Of a stretch of DNA of 64,000 nucleotides, positions 24,321-33,582 are shown piece after piece. Under the pieces are notes generated by a model. It saw only the letters and a list, made by a program, of their open reading frames with translations, made no database searches and had not been told where the DNA came from. The translations under genes were made by a program, and so were the position numbers. Source of the DNA: Lelliottia sp. WAP21 (lineage in GTDB: Bacteria > Pseudomonadota > Gammaproteobacteria > Enterobacterales > Enterobacteriaceae). Each line of letters opens with the position of its first letter. Within the stretch, counting starts at the first letter, position 1. Location: NCBI RefSeq assembly GCF_020532665.2, contig NZ_JAIWPG020000003.1, positions 310,001 through 374,000 on the forward strand, written 5' to 3'.

Positions 24321-24785
24321 TCACCGATCGTCTTTGTGATCTAAACGGTCGCGCTGATCGTCCTTACGCTGATACTCCCCGTCAAACGTATCGCCAGGTC
24401 CGGTGCTGAAACCACCGCCCGGCATCCGGTTGAATCGCAGATGGGGCAGCAGCTTCATGGTCAGATGCTTTTGTACCGGCGGTAACAGCAACAGCAGGCC
24501 GAGGAAATCGGTAAAGAACCCAGGCAGAATGAGCAGCAGGCCCGAAATGATCAGCGACACGCTTTTGATCATCTCAGCGGCAGGGCTTTCGCCGGCGGCC
24601 ATCTTTTGCTGCATTAACAGGAAATTTTTGAAACCCTGGTTGCGCACCAGCGACATACCAATGACCGAGGTGAAGATCACCAGAATCAGGGTCAACAGGA
24701 CACCCAGTACGTGGGCAACCTGAATGAAAATCGATATCTCAATGTAAACATAGAGAAAAATAGCAATAAACGGTATCCAGCGCAC
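24321..24785 (-). CDS. fxsA: Membrane protein FxsA
   Basis: A 154-residue cytoplasmic-membrane protein with hydrophobic segments to about residue 110 and a charged Asp/Arg/Lys tail. E. coli FxsA overproduction suppresses F-plasmid exclusion of phage T7; its cellular role is unknown. The start is GTG 24785, behind CAGGAG, which gives the homologous MRW-(L/I)-PFIAIFLYVYIE N-terminus. An upstream ATG at 24839 would add 18 unrelated residues. Confidence 0.92.
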   Translation of the reverse strand: MRWIPFIAIFLYVYIEISIFIQVAHVLGVLLTLILVIFTSVIGMSLVRNQGFKNFLLMQQKMAAGESPAAEMIKSVSLIISGLLLILPGFFTDFLGLLLLLPPVQKHLTMKLLPHLRFNRMPGGGFSTGPGDTFDGEYQRKDDQRDRLDHKDDR

Positions 24786-24918
24786 TGGCTTCTCCTGTGT
24801 GGCAGCGGCGCTAAGGCCGCTGTCTGAATGGTTTTGCAATTCGCATCTGTCAGAGATGGTGACGGTTAGCCAAAATTCAATCGGTTTGCACGGATATTTT
24901 TTCTGGAAATATTCAAGC

Positions 24919-24934
24919 GGTGACTCATTTCACA
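24919..24934 (+). promoter_or_regulatory. Candidate CRP site upstream of aspA (distal)
   Basis: GGTGA-CTCATT-TCACA matches the TGTGA-N6-TCACA consensus in nine of ten half-site bases. It lies about 190 bases before the aspA start. The gap 24786-25121 otherwise shows no gene. Confidence 0.65.
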
Positions 24935-24968
24935 GATTAATAATTATCATGGAATCGGGTCCATAATA

Positions 24969-24984
24969 AGTGATCCAGATTACG
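24969..24984 (+). promoter_or_regulatory. Candidate CRP site upstream of aspA (proximal)
   Basis: AGTGATCCAGATTACG agrees with the TGTGATCTAGATCACA consensus at 12 of 16 bases, with an intact first half-site. aspA is CRP-activated in E. coli. Confidence 0.5.
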
Positions 24985-25121
24985 GCAATTCGCTATCATC
25001 AGCATATGATCTCGAGCATCTGGCTGATTGAGGGAATAATCGTCGGTCAGCAATAGCGTGAAAACCACATATCTACTGTGCGTTTAGTACAATCCATCGG
25101 CAGCTTTAAAAGAAGGTTCAC

Positions 25122-26558
25122 ATGTTAAACAACATTCGTATCGAAGAAGATTTGTTGGGTACCAGGGAAGTTCCAGCGGATGCCTACTACGGTGTTCACA
25201 CTCTGAGAGCGATTGAAAACTTCTACATCAGCAACAACAAAATCAGCGACATTCCTGAGTTTGTCCGTGGCATGGTGATGGTGAAGAAAGCCGCAGCCCT
25301 CGCGAACAAAGAGCTGCAAACCATTCCGAAAAGCGCCGCGAATGCCATTATCGCCGCGTGCGATGAAGTGCTGAACAACGGCAAATGTATGGATCAGTTC
25401 CCGGTTGACGTCTATCAGGGCGGCGCGGGAACCTCGGTCAACATGAATACCAACGAAGTATTGGCAAACATCGGCCTGGAGCTGATGGGTCATCAGAAAG
25501 GTGAATACCAGTACCTCAACCCGAATGACCACGTTAACAAATGCCAGTCCACCAATGACGCGTACCCAACCGGTTTCCGTATCGCTGTGTATGCCTCCGT
25601 GTTGAAGCTGGTCGATGCGATTAATCAGCTTGGCGATGGTTTCCAGCGTAAAGCGGTTGAGTTCCAGGACATTCTGAAAATGGGGCGTACTCAGCTTCAG
25701 GATGCTGTGCCGATGACGCTCGGCCAGGAATTCCATGCCTTTAACGTGCTGCTGAACGAAGAGACGAAAAACATCCTGCGCACCTCCGAGCTGCTGCTGG
25801 AAGTGAACCTGGGCGCAACCGCCATCGGGACGCGTCTGAACACCCCGGACGGATATCAACAGCTGGCGGTTCAGAAGCTGGCCGAAGTTTCTAACCTGGC
25901 GGTCGTCCCGGCAGAAGACCTGATTGAAGCGACGTCCGACTGCGGCGCCTACGTGATGGTGCACAGCGCGTTAAAACGCCTGGCAGTGAAGCTCTCTAAA
26001 ATCTGTAACGACCTGCGCCTGCTCTCTTCCGGACCGCGTGCGGGCCTGAATGAAATCAACCTGCCAGAGCTGCAGGCGGGTTCATCTATCATGCCAGCCA
26101 AAGTGAACCCGGTAGTGCCAGAAGTGGTGAACCAGGTGTGCTTTAAAGTTATCGGGAACGACATCACCGTCACCATGGCCTCCGAAGCCGGTCAGCTGCA
26201 GCTGAACGTGATGGAACCGGTCATTGGCCAGGCGATGTTTGAATCCATCCACATTCTGACTAACGCGTGCTACAACCTGCTGGAAAAATGCATTAACGGT
26301 ATTACCGCGAACAAAGCCGTTTGCGAAAGCTTTGTTTATAACTCAATCGGGATCGTCACTTACCTCAACCCGTTCATCGGCCACCACAACGGCGATATCG
26401 TCGGGAAAATTTGTGCCGAAACCGGTAAGAGCGTGCGTGAAGTCGTTCTTGAGCGCGGACTGTTGACCGAAGCCGAGCTGGACGATATCTTCTCGGCGCA
26501 AAACCTGATGCATCCGGCATACAAAGCGAAACGGTATACCGATGAAAGCGAACAGTAA
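25122..26558 (+). CDS. aspA: Aspartate ammonia-lyase
   Basis: A 478-residue homotetrameric cytoplasmic enzyme that deaminates L-aspartate to fumarate. The fumarase/aspartase signature [11 protein letters not shown], with the catalytic Ser in the flexible loop, is intact, and length equals E. coli AspA. Fumarate produced here can serve the frd complex encoded upstream, while DcuA next door exchanges aspartate and succinate, so the local genes form an anaerobic respiration module. Confidence 0.98.
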   Translation: MLNNIRIEEDLLGTREVPADAYYGVHTLRAIENFYISNNKISDIPEFVRGMVMVKKAAALANKELQTIPKSAANAIIAACDEVLNNGKCMDQFPVDVYQGGAGTSVNMNTNEVLANIGLELMGHQKGEYQYLNPNDHVNKCQSTNDAYPTGFRIAVYASVLKLVDAINQLGDGFQRKAVEFQDILKMGRTQLQDAVPMTLGQEFHAFNVLLNEETKNILRTSELLLEVNLGATAIGTRLNTPDGYQQLAVQKLAEVSNLAVVPAEDLIEATSDCGAYVMVHSALKRLAVKLSKICNDLRLLSSGPRAGLNEINLPELQAGSSIMPAKVNPVVPEVVNQVCFKVIGNDITVTMASEAGQLQLNVMEPVIGQAMFESIHILTNACYNLLEKCINGITANKAVCESFVYNSIGIVTYLNPFIGHHNGDIVGKICAETGKSVREVVLERGLLTEAELDDIFSAQNLMHPAYKAKRYTDESEQ

Positions 26559-26580
26559 CCGTTCCGGTTAGTATTTACGA

Positions 26581-26611
26581 AAGGCACGTCACACGGTGAC
26601 GTGCCTTTTTT
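26581..26611 (+). terminator. Terminator after aspA
   Basis: An 11-bp perfect stem AAGGCACGTCA/TGACGTGCCTT with a 5-base loop and a run of six T. Intrinsic terminator, though dcuA may also be reached by read-through. Confidence 0.9.
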
Positions 26612-26677
26612 CTTTTCAGGCTTTACCAATTACACAACAATTTAATATCAACTTGTTAATAAGCAAGGAAGGTCCTT

Positions 26678-27979
26678 ATGTTTGGAGCAGAACTCGTCGT
26701 CGTGCTGTTGGCGATATACTTAGGCGCAAGGCTCGGGGGGATCGGCATTGGTTTTGCCGGTGGCCTCGGTGTGCTTGTACTCACACTCATCTTTCAGATC
26801 AAACCCGGTGCTATTCCGTTTGACGTTATCGAAATCATCATGGCGGTTATCGCCGCGATTGCCGCCATGCAGGTCGCAGGCGGTATGGATTACCTGGTGA
26901 GTCTGGCGGAGCGTATGCTGCGTCGTCATCCAAAATACATTACCTTCCTTGCTCCGCTGGTCACCTGGTTTATGACGATTCTCGCGGGGACAGGCCACAC
27001 GGCGTTCTCCACGCTGCCGGTCATTACCGAAGTAGCAAAAGAACAAGGCATCCGTCCTTCTCGTCCGCTCTCTATCGCAGTGGTCGCCTCGCAGATTGCG
27101 ATCACCGCGTCGCCCATTTCGGCGGCCGTGGTCTTTTTTGCCGGCATCCTTGAGCCGCTGGGCGTCAGCTACCTGACCCTGCTGGCGATCTGTATTCCGG
27201 TCACGCTGATTGCCGTCATGCTGACAGCCGTGGTGTGTAACTTCCTCGGTGCCGAGCTGAAAGACGATCCGGTGTATCAGGAACGTCTGGCGAAAGGTGA
27301 AGTCAGCCTGCGCGGCAGCCAGGTGTTTGAGCTGAAACCTCACGCCAAACGCGCCGTGCTGTTGTTCCTGATCGGTATCGTTGCGGTCATGTTTTATGCC
27401 ACCGCTATCAGCGACACCGTCGGCCTGATCCAGAATCCGGTTCTGCCGCGTAACGAAGCGATTGTGGTGTTTATGCTGACTATCGCGACGCTTATCAGCA
27501 TCACCTGTAAAATTGACACCAGTGAAGTGCTGAATGCCAGCACCTTCAAATCCGGCATGAGCGCCTGCGTGTGCGTTCTGGGCGTGGCCTGGCTGGGTGA
27601 TACCTTCGTGAAAGCCCACATCTCCGATATCCAGACCGTTGCGGGCGATTTGCTACATAACTATCCGTGGCTGCTGGCCGTGGTCCTGTTCTTTGCCGCG
27701 ACCCTGCTTTACTCCCAGGCCGCAACCACCAAAGCCCTGATGCCAGCCGCGCTGATGTTGGGCGTCTCTCCGCTGACCGCCATCGCCTCTTTTGCGGCAG
27801 TCTCTGCGCTGTTCGTGCTACCAACCTACCCAACGCTGCTTGCCGCCGTGGAAATGGACGATACAGGCTCCACGCGTATCGGGAAGTATGTCTTTAACCA
27901 CGCCTTCCTGATCCCGGGTGTGATCGCCATTACCCTGTGCGTCATTCTCGGCTTTATCATTGGCGGTATCGTGCTGTAA
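26678..27979 (+). CDS. dcuA: Anaerobic C4-dicarboxylate/aspartate transporter DcuA
   Basis: A 433-residue inner-membrane carrier, the same length as E. coli DcuA, exchanging L-aspartate or fumarate with succinate. Around 10 helices; typical N-terminus MFGAELVVVLLAIYLGARLGGIGIG. A good AAGGA precedes the ATG. It follows aspA by 119 bases with a terminator between, as in E. coli where both share and have separate transcripts. Confidence 0.97.
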   Translation: MFGAELVVVLLAIYLGARLGGIGIGFAGGLGVLVLTLIFQIKPGAIPFDVIEIIMAVIAAIAAMQVAGGMDYLVSLAERMLRRHPKYITFLAPLVTWFMTILAGTGHTAFSTLPVITEVAKEQGIRPSRPLSIAVVASQIAITASPISAAVVFFAGILEPLGVSYLTLLAICIPVTLIAVMLTAVVCNFLGAELKDDPVYQERLAKGEVSLRGSQVFELKPHAKRAVLLFLIGIVAVMFYATAISDTVGLIQNPVLPRNEAIVVFMLTIATLISITCKIDTSEVLNASTFKSGMSACVCVLGVAWLGDTFVKAHISDIQTVAGDLLHNYPWLLAVVLFFAATLLYSQAATTKALMPAALMLGVSPLTAIASFAAVSALFVLPTYPTLLAAVEMDDTGSTRIGKYVFNHAFLIPGVIAITLCVILGFIIGGIVL

Positions 27980-28008
27980 ACGTTTTGCCGGTGTAAAAAT
28001 CATTAAAT

Positions 28009-28035
28009 TCGGGCCGCTCTGCGGCCCGATTCATT
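28009..28035 (+). terminator. Hairpin after dcuA
   Basis: A 9-bp perfect stem TCGGGCCGC/GCGGCCCGA with a TCT loop followed by ttcatt; the T run is short, so termination may be partial. Confidence 0.6.
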
Positions 28036-28092
28036 AATCCCCGCAGGTGCAGCATGATATAGTGATCGCTTCCGTGATGAGGAGGTCAACTT

Positions 28093-28416
28093 GTGAACAC
28101 GCCTGACGCTGTTGTTGTGCTTTGTACCGCCCCTGATGAAGCGACCGCCCAGGACCTTGCGGCTAAAGTGCTGGCTGACAAACTTGCTGCCTGCGTAACG
28201 CTGCTGCCCGGTGCCACGTCACTGTACTACTGGGAAGGCAAGCTGGAACAAGAGTACGAAGTGCAAATGTTGCTCAAAACCAATCAGGAAAATCAGCAGG
28301 CGCTGCTTGATTGCCTCAAATCTCATCATCCTTACCAGACTCCCGAACTGCTGGTCCTGCCAGTGGCTCACGGCGATAACGATTATCTCTCATGGCTCAA
28401 CGCTTCCTTACGCTGA
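28093..28416 (+). CDS. cutA: Divalent-cation tolerance protein CutA
   Basis: A 107-residue trimeric PII-like-fold protein originally linked to copper tolerance; the mechanism is unclear. The core [21 protein letters not shown] and the C-terminal [13 protein letters not shown] are typical. It starts at GTG 28093 behind GGAGGT, making it five residues shorter at the N-terminus than E. coli CutA. Its end overlaps the start of dsbD by 25 bases. Confidence 0.95.
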   Translation: MNTPDAVVVLCTAPDEATAQDLAAKVLADKLAACVTLLPGATSLYYWEGKLEQEYEVQMLLKTNQENQQALLDCLKSHHPYQTPELLVLPVAHGDNDYLSWLNASLR

Positions 28417-30092
28417 TTCTGCTGCTGTGCAGCACATCGGCCTTTGCCGGACTATTTGACGCGCCCGGCCGCGCCAGTGTCATTCCCGCCGCTCAGGCGT
28501 TTGTCTTTGATTTTCAGCAAAACCAGCACGATCTTAATCTGACCTGGCAGGTGAAAGAGGGCTATTACCTTTATCGCAAGCAGGTCAGCATCACTCCCGC
28601 CGGGGCAAAAATCGCCGAGCCGCAATTGCCCGCAGGTGAATGGCATGAGGATGAGTTTTACGGCAAAAGCGAAATTTATCGCCACCAGTTAACCGTCCCT
28701 GTTGTTGTGAATCAGGCCGATAGCGGGGCGACGCTGACCGTTACCTATCAGGGCTGTGCCGACGCGGGGTTCTGTTATCCACCGGAAACCCGCGTGGTGC
28801 CGCTTAACGCCGTAAGCGCGGCAGCGATCGACTCTCCTGCTGCCGCTGCAAAAGCGCCGGAAAAGGATGACGCGCCTGCCAAACTGCCCTTCTCCGCGCT
28901 CTGGGCGTTACTGATTGGTATTGGTATTGCCTTTACGCCGTGCGTCCTGCCGATGTACCCGCTGATTTCCGGTATCGTTCTTGGCGGCAAGCAGCGGCTT
29001 TCAACCGCCCGCGCACTGTGGCTGGCCTTTATTTACGTGCAGGGAATGGCGCTAACCTATACCGCACTGGGCCTGGTAGTTGCTGCCGCCGGGCTTCAGT
29101 TTCAGGCCGCGCTTCAGCATCCCTACGTGCTGATTGGCTTGTCGGTGATTTTCATCCTGCTGGCGCTCTCCATGTTTGGCCTGTTCACCCTGCAACTGCC
29201 TTCTGCGTTGCAAACCCGCCTGACGCTGATGAGCAACCGTCAGCAAGGCGGTTCTGCAGGCGGCGTCTTCGCCATGGGGGCTATTGCCGGTCTCATTTGT
29301 TCCCCCTGCACCACCGCACCGCTAAGCGCCATTTTGCTTTATATCGCTCAGAGTGGAAATCTGTGGTTCGGCGGCGGCACCCTGTATTTGTACGCGCTGG
29401 GCATGGGTCTGCCTCTGATTCTGGTTACCGTGTTTGGCAACCGCCTGTTGCCGAAGAGCGGCCCGTGGATGGAGACGGTCAAGACAGCGTTTGGCTTTGT
29501 GATTCTGGCGCTGCCGGTGTTCCTGCTGGAACGCATTATCGGTGACGTCTGGGGGCTCCGCCTGTGGGCGATGCTCGGCGTGGCCTTCTTTATCTGGGCC
29601 TTTATCGCCAGCCTGGAAGCCAAAAAAGCCTGGATGCGTCTGGTGCAAATCCTTCTCCTCGCTGCCGCGCTGGTGAGCGTGCGCCCACTGCAGGACTGGG
29701 TTTTTGGCGCGCCTGCGGCACAAACCCAGGCTCACCTTAACTTTACGACCATTCAGAGCGTCGATGAGCTGAATCGTGCGCTGGCACAGGCAAAAGGCAA
29801 ACCGGTGATGCTCGATCTCTATGCCGACTGGTGTGTCGCCTGTAAAGAGTTCGAAAAATACACCTTTAGCGATCCGCAGGTGCAAAATGCCCTGAAAGAG
29901 ACAGTTCTTTTTCAGGCAAATGTGACGGCGAATAACGCGCAGGATAAAGCATTACTGCGCCAACTGGACGTGCTTGGCCTGCCGACCATTTTGTTCTTTG
30001 ATGAGCAAGGTAATGAGCAACCCGCCGCGCGCGTGACCGGATTTATGGACGCGGAAGCGTTCAGCGCGCATTTGCGCGATCGCCAACCGTAA
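28392..30092 (+). CDS. dsbD: Thiol:disulfide interchange protein DsbD
   Basis: A 566-residue inner-membrane protein that carries electrons from cytoplasmic thioredoxin to periplasmic DsbC, DsbG and cytochrome maturation. Signal peptide to about residue 19; the N-terminal domain has Cys122 and Cys128 (GCADAGFC); an eight-helix core has [10 protein letters not shown] (Cys184) and [10 protein letters not shown]; the C-terminal thioredoxin-like domain has WCVAC near residue 480. All six redox cysteines are present. Overlaps cutA, implying coupling. Confidence 0.97.
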   Translation: MAQRFLTLILLLCSTSAFAGLFDAPGRASVIPAAQAFVFDFQQNQHDLNLTWQVKEGYYLYRKQVSITPAGAKIAEPQLPAGEWHEDEFYGKSEIYRHQLTVPVVVNQADSGATLTVTYQGCADAGFCYPPETRVVPLNAVSAAAIDSPAAAAKAPEKDDAPAKLPFSALWALLIGIGIAFTPCVLPMYPLISGIVLGGKQRLSTARALWLAFIYVQGMALTYTALGLVVAAAGLQFQAALQHPYVLIGLSVIFILLALSMFGLFTLQLPSALQTRLTLMSNRQQGGSAGGVFAMGAIAGLICSPCTTAPLSAILLYIAQSGNLWFGGGTLYLYALGMGLPLILVTVFGNRLLPKSGPWMETVKTAFGFVILALPVFLLERIIGDVWGLRLWAMLGVAFFIWAFIASLEAKKAWMRLVQILLLAAALVSVRPLQDWVFGAPAAQTQAHLNFTTIQSVDELNRALAQAKGKPVMLDLYADWCVACKEFEKYTFSDPQVQNALKETVLFQANVTANNAQDKALLRQLDVLGLPTILFFDEQGNEQPAARVTGFMDAEAFSAHLRDRQP

Positions 30093-30129
30093 ACGACACT
30101 TTAAGCGGGATAACGTGAAGGAGAAAATC

Positions 30130-30705
30130 GTGCAACGTGAAGACGTACTGGGACAAGCCCTCCAATTACTTGAAGTACAAGGGATCGCCAGCACCACGCT
30201 CGAAATGGTGGCCGAACGCATCGATTATCCTCTGGATGAATTGCGCCGCTACTGGCCGGACAGAGAAGCCCTGCTTTACGATGCCTTGCGCTATCTTAGC
30301 CAGCAGGTCGATATCTGGCGCAGGCAACTGATGTTGAATGAAGAGCTCACCGCCGAACAAAAGATCCTGGCACGCTATACCGCGCTGGCGGATTGTGTGC
30401 GTAACAATCGCTATCCGGGCTGCCTGTTTATCGCTGCCTGTACCTTTTATCCTGACCCGGGCCACCCGATCCACCAGCTGGCGGATCAACAAAAACGTGC
30501 CGCCCATGATTTCACCCACGAACTGCTGACCACCCTTGAGGTTGATGACCCGGCGATGGTCGCCCGACAAATGGAACTGGTGCTCGAAGGCTGCCTGAGT
30601 CGAATGTTGGTTAACCGCAGCCTGAACGATGTCGAGACCGCACACCGGCTGGCGGAAGATATCCTGCGATTTGCGCAGTGCCGTATGGGCGGCGCGCTGA
30701 CTTAA
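30130..30705 (+). CDS. yjdC: TetR-family regulator YjdC
   Basis: A 191-residue predicted repressor: N-terminal TetR HTH (about 1-55; [25 protein letters not shown]) and a C-terminal dimer/ligand domain. I chose GTG 30130 behind AAGGAG (30117-30122), which gives the same 191-residue length as E. coli YjdC; GTG 30115 would place the start before that ribosome site. The target is not established. Its stop overlaps that of the convergent LysE-type gene by 4 bases. Confidence 0.9.
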   Translation: MQREDVLGQALQLLEVQGIASTTLEMVAERIDYPLDELRRYWPDREALLYDALRYLSQQVDIWRRQLMLNEELTAEQKILARYTALADCVRNNRYPGCLFIAACTFYPDPGHPIHQLADQQKRAAHDFTHELLTTLEVDDPAMVARQMELVLEGCLSRMLVNRSLNDVETAHRLAEDILRFAQCRMGGALT

Positions 30706-31292
30706 CCCAGCATCCCCGCCCAGACGGAGATCAACAAGCAAAGCGCCATCACGCGCTGAAAACGCACCATCGCCACGGTGGTGCGAAACAACCGATTCAC
30801 CGCCCTTCCTAACCACGCCCAGCACATCAAACACACGACAGAGATCGCTAAAAACCACGTCGCCATCAGCGCGACATCCCGCAGGGCATGCGCGCTTTCA
30901 GGGGCAAAGACGCTCACCACCGCCAGCGCCATCATCCAGGTTTTCGGGTTAACGACCTGCAATAACGCGGCCGCTCGGGCGGTAAACCGAGGCGGTTTTT
31001 TTGACGTCAGGCTGGCCGCAGGAGCACGGAATAACTGCCAGCTCATCACGCTTAGCCACAGCACGCCTGCCCCGCTCATCATTTGCCGTAGCAGCGGGTA
31101 TTGTCGCAAGACTTCTCCCGCGCCCGCGCCTGAAATCAGGACTATCACACTCGCGGCGATACAGGCTCCCAGAACGGCGGGAAGGGTATTTTTAACGCCA
31201 AAATGCTGGCTGTTGGTCAGCACCAGAATATTTGTCGGTCCGGGCGTGATGGAGGCGACGAACGCAAACAGCAGAAAGGGAATAATACTCAC
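30702..31292 (-). CDS. LysE/RhtB-family amino-acid exporter
   Basis: A 196-residue membrane protein with about six helices. The N-terminal motif [17 protein letters not shown] is the LysE/RhtB family signature, and [13 protein letters not shown] and [17 protein letters not shown] follow. The likely start is GTG 31292 with AGGAG 8 bases upstream; the frame continues upstream but without family similarity. The substrate cannot be read from sequence; EamB-like cysteine or O-acetylserine export is a possibility. The AraC-type gene just upstream on the same strand (37 bases) is its probable regulator. Confidence 0.85.
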   Translation of the reverse strand: MSIIPFLLFAFVASITPGPTNILVLTNSQHFGVKNTLPAVLGACIAASVIVLISGAGAGEVLRQYPLLRQMMSGAGVLWLSVMSWQLFRAPAASLTSKKPPRFTARAAALLQVVNPKTWMMALAVVSVFAPESAHALRDVALMATWFLAISVVCLMCWAWLGRAVNRLFRTTVAMVRFQRVMALCLLISVWAGMLG

Positions 31293-31329
31293 CGGCGGCT
31301 CCTTTTTTATAAGAGCCCTGAATGTGCCG

Positions 31330-32175
31330 TTATTTTCTAGAAACGTCTGGAAGGTTTGTGCACAACCGACGGTAGTGCGCTGGCGATATACGATACGCTC
31401 GCTGGAACCAGCGTCCCAAATGGCTTTGATCGGCAAAACCTAACGCCGCAGCCACTTCAGCCGGCAACTCTCCCTGCGCCAGCAGCTGGCGTGCTTTTGC
31501 CAGCCGGAGCTGAATCAGCCACGCGTGCGGCGCGAGATGAAATTCACGTTTAAAACAGCGGGTCAGGGTGAAGCGATCGGTACCGGTCACCGCAGCAAGA
31601 TCCGAAAGGCCGACGTTATCGCCCATGTGTGCGTACAGATAATCCCGCGCACGATGAGCAATGGCGGCGCTTTGCACCCGAGAAGGCACTTTTTTACGCC
31701 AGTGGCAGTGGGCGGTGATCTGCGCAAGCAGCCCGTCTATCGTACTCTGCTGCACAATTTTCATCTCATCGCTGTGCAGCGCTGCAAAGGTATCACCGAT
31801 GGCACGTACCAGCAGAGGCGCCCGGGTCAGCGTCTGGGCAAAATGCACCGAATAGCGTCCCGGCGTCGCGTCGTAGAGTCCCTGAAGGGTCTCTGTCAGC
31901 CAGCGGTCGTCGAGATAGAACGTCAGATAGGTAAAACCACCTTCAACCGGAGCATCCCCATCGTGTATTTCTCCAGGCTCAAGCAGAAAGGCATCGCCCG
32001 GGTGACTACGGTGACGCTCCCGGCGGCAGTGGAACTGCTGCGTTCCCGATAGCGTAATGCCCACCAGATAGCTATCGTGCCAGTGCGGATCGTACGCATG
32101 TCCTTCGAAATGCGCCTTGATTGTTTCAATACCGGTATCCGCATGCTGGCGGAGTTCAAGCCAGTCGTTCGCCAT
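31330..32175 (-). CDS. AraC-family regulator paired with LysE-type exporter
   Basis: A 281-residue regulator: an N-terminal cupin-type sensing domain (about 15-150; HWHDSYLVGITLSGTQQF and LLEPGEIHDGDAP) and a C-terminal double HTH (about 180-275; LSDLAAVTGTDRFTLTRCFK, then PAEVAAALGFADQSHLGRWF). AraC proteins with this architecture often sit beside LysE exporters and sense an amino acid. Product and target are inferred from position. Confidence 0.85.
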   Translation of the reverse strand: MANDWLELRQHADTGIETIKAHFEGHAYDPHWHDSYLVGITLSGTQQFHCRRERHRSHPGDAFLLEPGEIHDGDAPVEGGFTYLTFYLDDRWLTETLQGLYDATPGRYSVHFAQTLTRAPLLVRAIGDTFAALHSDEMKIVQQSTIDGLLAQITAHCHWRKKVPSRVQSAAIAHRARDYLYAHMGDNVGLSDLAAVTGTDRFTLTRCFKREFHLAPHAWLIQLRLAKARQLLAQGELPAEVAAALGFADQSHLGRWFQRAYRISPAHYRRLCTNLPDVSRK

Positions 32176-32305
32176 AGTGCCCTCCTCTTCCTTTCAGCAT
32201 TGCCACCACACGCGTATCTTGTCTGGAAGATTTGTGCAAATTCGTTGCGTAAACCGACAGATTGCCGCAATCTTAAGCAGTTGAACAGCTTTTCCCGAAA
32301 TAGGG

Positions 32306-32334
32306 TTGACGACTGCACGGGATTACGGTTTAAT
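32306..32334 (+). promoter_or_regulatory. Promoter of tRNA-Phe
   Basis: TTGACG (-35, 32306-32311), a 17-base spacer and TTTAAT (-10, 32329-32334), followed by a GC-rich discriminator just before the tRNA gene. Confidence 0.75.
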
Positions 32335-32344
32335 GCGCCCCGTT

Positions 32345-32420
32345 GCCCGGATAGCTCAGTCGGTAGAGCAGGGGATTGAAAATCCCCGTGTCCTTGGTTC
32401 GATTCCGAGTCCGGGCACCA
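32345..32420 (+). tRNA. tRNA-Phe (GAA)
   Basis: A complete 76-base tRNA with GCCCGGA/TCCGGGC acceptor stem, GAA anticodon at 32378-32380 and encoded CCA. Its last 20 bases (32401-32420) are repeated at 35676, marking it as the attachment site of an inserted element. Position after yjdC equals pheU in E. coli, a well-known island integration site. Confidence 0.98.
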
Positions 32421-32659
32421 CTATTTAAAGAACCCAGCCTATGGCTGGGTTTTTGCTTTCTGGGATTCCGGTAGATTTTTGAACCCTTTCTCACGGATAT
32501 TATTGCCCTGCCTACACTCTCCAGCCTGAGTATTTCGCCCCGTCAACTATCAGCCCTTCCGGGCGTTGTGACCATGTCTGCCAGATTTTTACGGACTTAT
32601 CTCCGCCACTCTTTTTAAAGCGACCGCGCCCAAAGACATATCAAAATCAGCGCCTGGAC
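32401..32659 (+). repeat. Direct repeat at left end of island (attL-like)
   Basis: This 259-base segment begins with the 3' 20 bases of tRNA-Phe and recurs at 35676-35935 with a few substitutions and one extra base. It includes the tRNA terminator. Much longer than a usual att core, so it probably reflects two related elements that integrated one after the other. Confidence 0.85.
32431..32454 (+). terminator. Terminator of tRNA-Phe
   Basis: A 9-bp perfect stem AACCCAGCC/GGCTGGGTT with a short loop and a T run. The same terminator is duplicated at 35706-35729. Confidence 0.88.
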
Positions 32660-32736
32660 ACGTCGTTGCCAGCAATTGAGTGTCATGAATGAACGCTAAA
32701 CCCTGAACACCAATGCGGGACAGATAGCCATTCTTT

Positions 32737-33082
32737 TCATCCCACCGCTCTCACACTTGCAGCAGCTCGTGCTTTTTTCACTGCGCCAGCATTCTGAATA
32801 ATAGACTCGCGAGGACGGTTGTCCTTCTTGCCATACTCTACTGTCAGCCGGGCTTCACCGCGCTCCAGCAGTTGTGAGGGACTGAATTGCAGCTCAGTTT
32901 TGCTCCAGCGCAACGCCCAGCGCGTCGGCAATCAGTCTCTCACCTTTGGGTCAATGGCGGTTAAGTGCGTTTGTCAGCGTGGAGGACGCCTGCCCAGCCT
33001 TGCGGGAAAGCGTCGCCATTGAGGTTCCCTGTTTTTTAAGCGCGGCAATAATGTCAGCAGAATGCCAGTCCGGTTGCATCAT
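32737..33082 (-). pseudogene. Broken Ner/Nlp-type (SfsB-like) phage regulator
   Basis: From ATG 33082 the frame reads MMQPDWHSADIIAALKKQGT, then a Ner/SfsB-type HTH ending STLTNALNRH. A TGA at 32951-32953 replaces the Trp of the family's (R/H)-x-WPKGE motif; PKGERLIADALGV follows in the same frame, then another stop. A different frame stays open to 32737 and resembles a C-terminal tail, implying a frameshift too. The family activates or represses in Mu-like phages. Clearly inactivated; a remnant of mobile DNA. Confidence 0.7.
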
Positions 33083-33354
33083 GCTGCCACCTCATCGGTG
33101 AACTTCACGCCGTCAGCGGTGCGTATCCAGCGTGGCGCGGTGATTTCTGCGGAGAAATAGAGAATCAGGTCGCATAGCAGGCAGGTAAGGTCATTCCGCG
33201 TTTCCGGTAAAAGCTCCTGTGACGCCAGTATCTTTGTCAGGGCAAGGCAGTAATGGCAGAGTTCGGTGCATTCAGGTTCAAAACGTGGAACGCTGGCACG
33301 TCGTATGTCGCCTGTAAGGAATATATTCAGGAGACCAATCCCGGCACCTGAAAA
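33079..33354 (-). pseudogene. Fragment of an unrecognised accessory gene
   Basis: An open minus-strand frame of about 91 codons that ends 4 bases into the Nlp-like gene (ATGA overlap). It includes CTELCHYCLALTKILASQELL and LLCDLILYFSAEITAPRW. No in-frame ATG, GTG or TTG start could be placed, so it is probably the 3' part of a gene truncated upstream. The overlap suggests it was co-translated with the regulator. I do not recognise the family. Confidence 0.45.
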
Positions 33355-33470
33355 TCAGTTCGCTATGTCTGCACGGGTATTTTTGCACCTATGTTACACG
33401 TTCTGCTTAAACTGACCGAGTACATTTGAGTTGGCTTGTCTGTAGCAACTACTGGTTTATATTTTTCATA

Positions 33471-33495
33471 ATATGTCGATTTAAAGGCGACATAT
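33471..33495. promoter_or_regulatory. Palindromic operator candidate of the abiE pair
   Basis: A perfect 8-bp inverted repeat ATATGTCG-N9-CGACATAT lies 88-112 bases before the likely abiEi start. A further AGAGGCGACAT copy of one arm occurs at 33572. AbiEi antitoxins are known to repress their own operon by binding inverted repeats, so this is a likely autoregulatory site. Confidence 0.5.
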
Positions 33496-33582
33496 ATTAA
33501 AATAATCAAACTTAATCTTGTAGTGAGACATCAATCTAAGATAGTTTAATAATTCAGAAAATTGTCTACCCAGAGGCGACAT

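Noticed and set aside
33562..33582. Upstream TTG start for abiEi
   Set aside because: No ribosome-binding sequence precedes it, while TTG 33583 has AGAGG at good spacing; not excluded but less likely.
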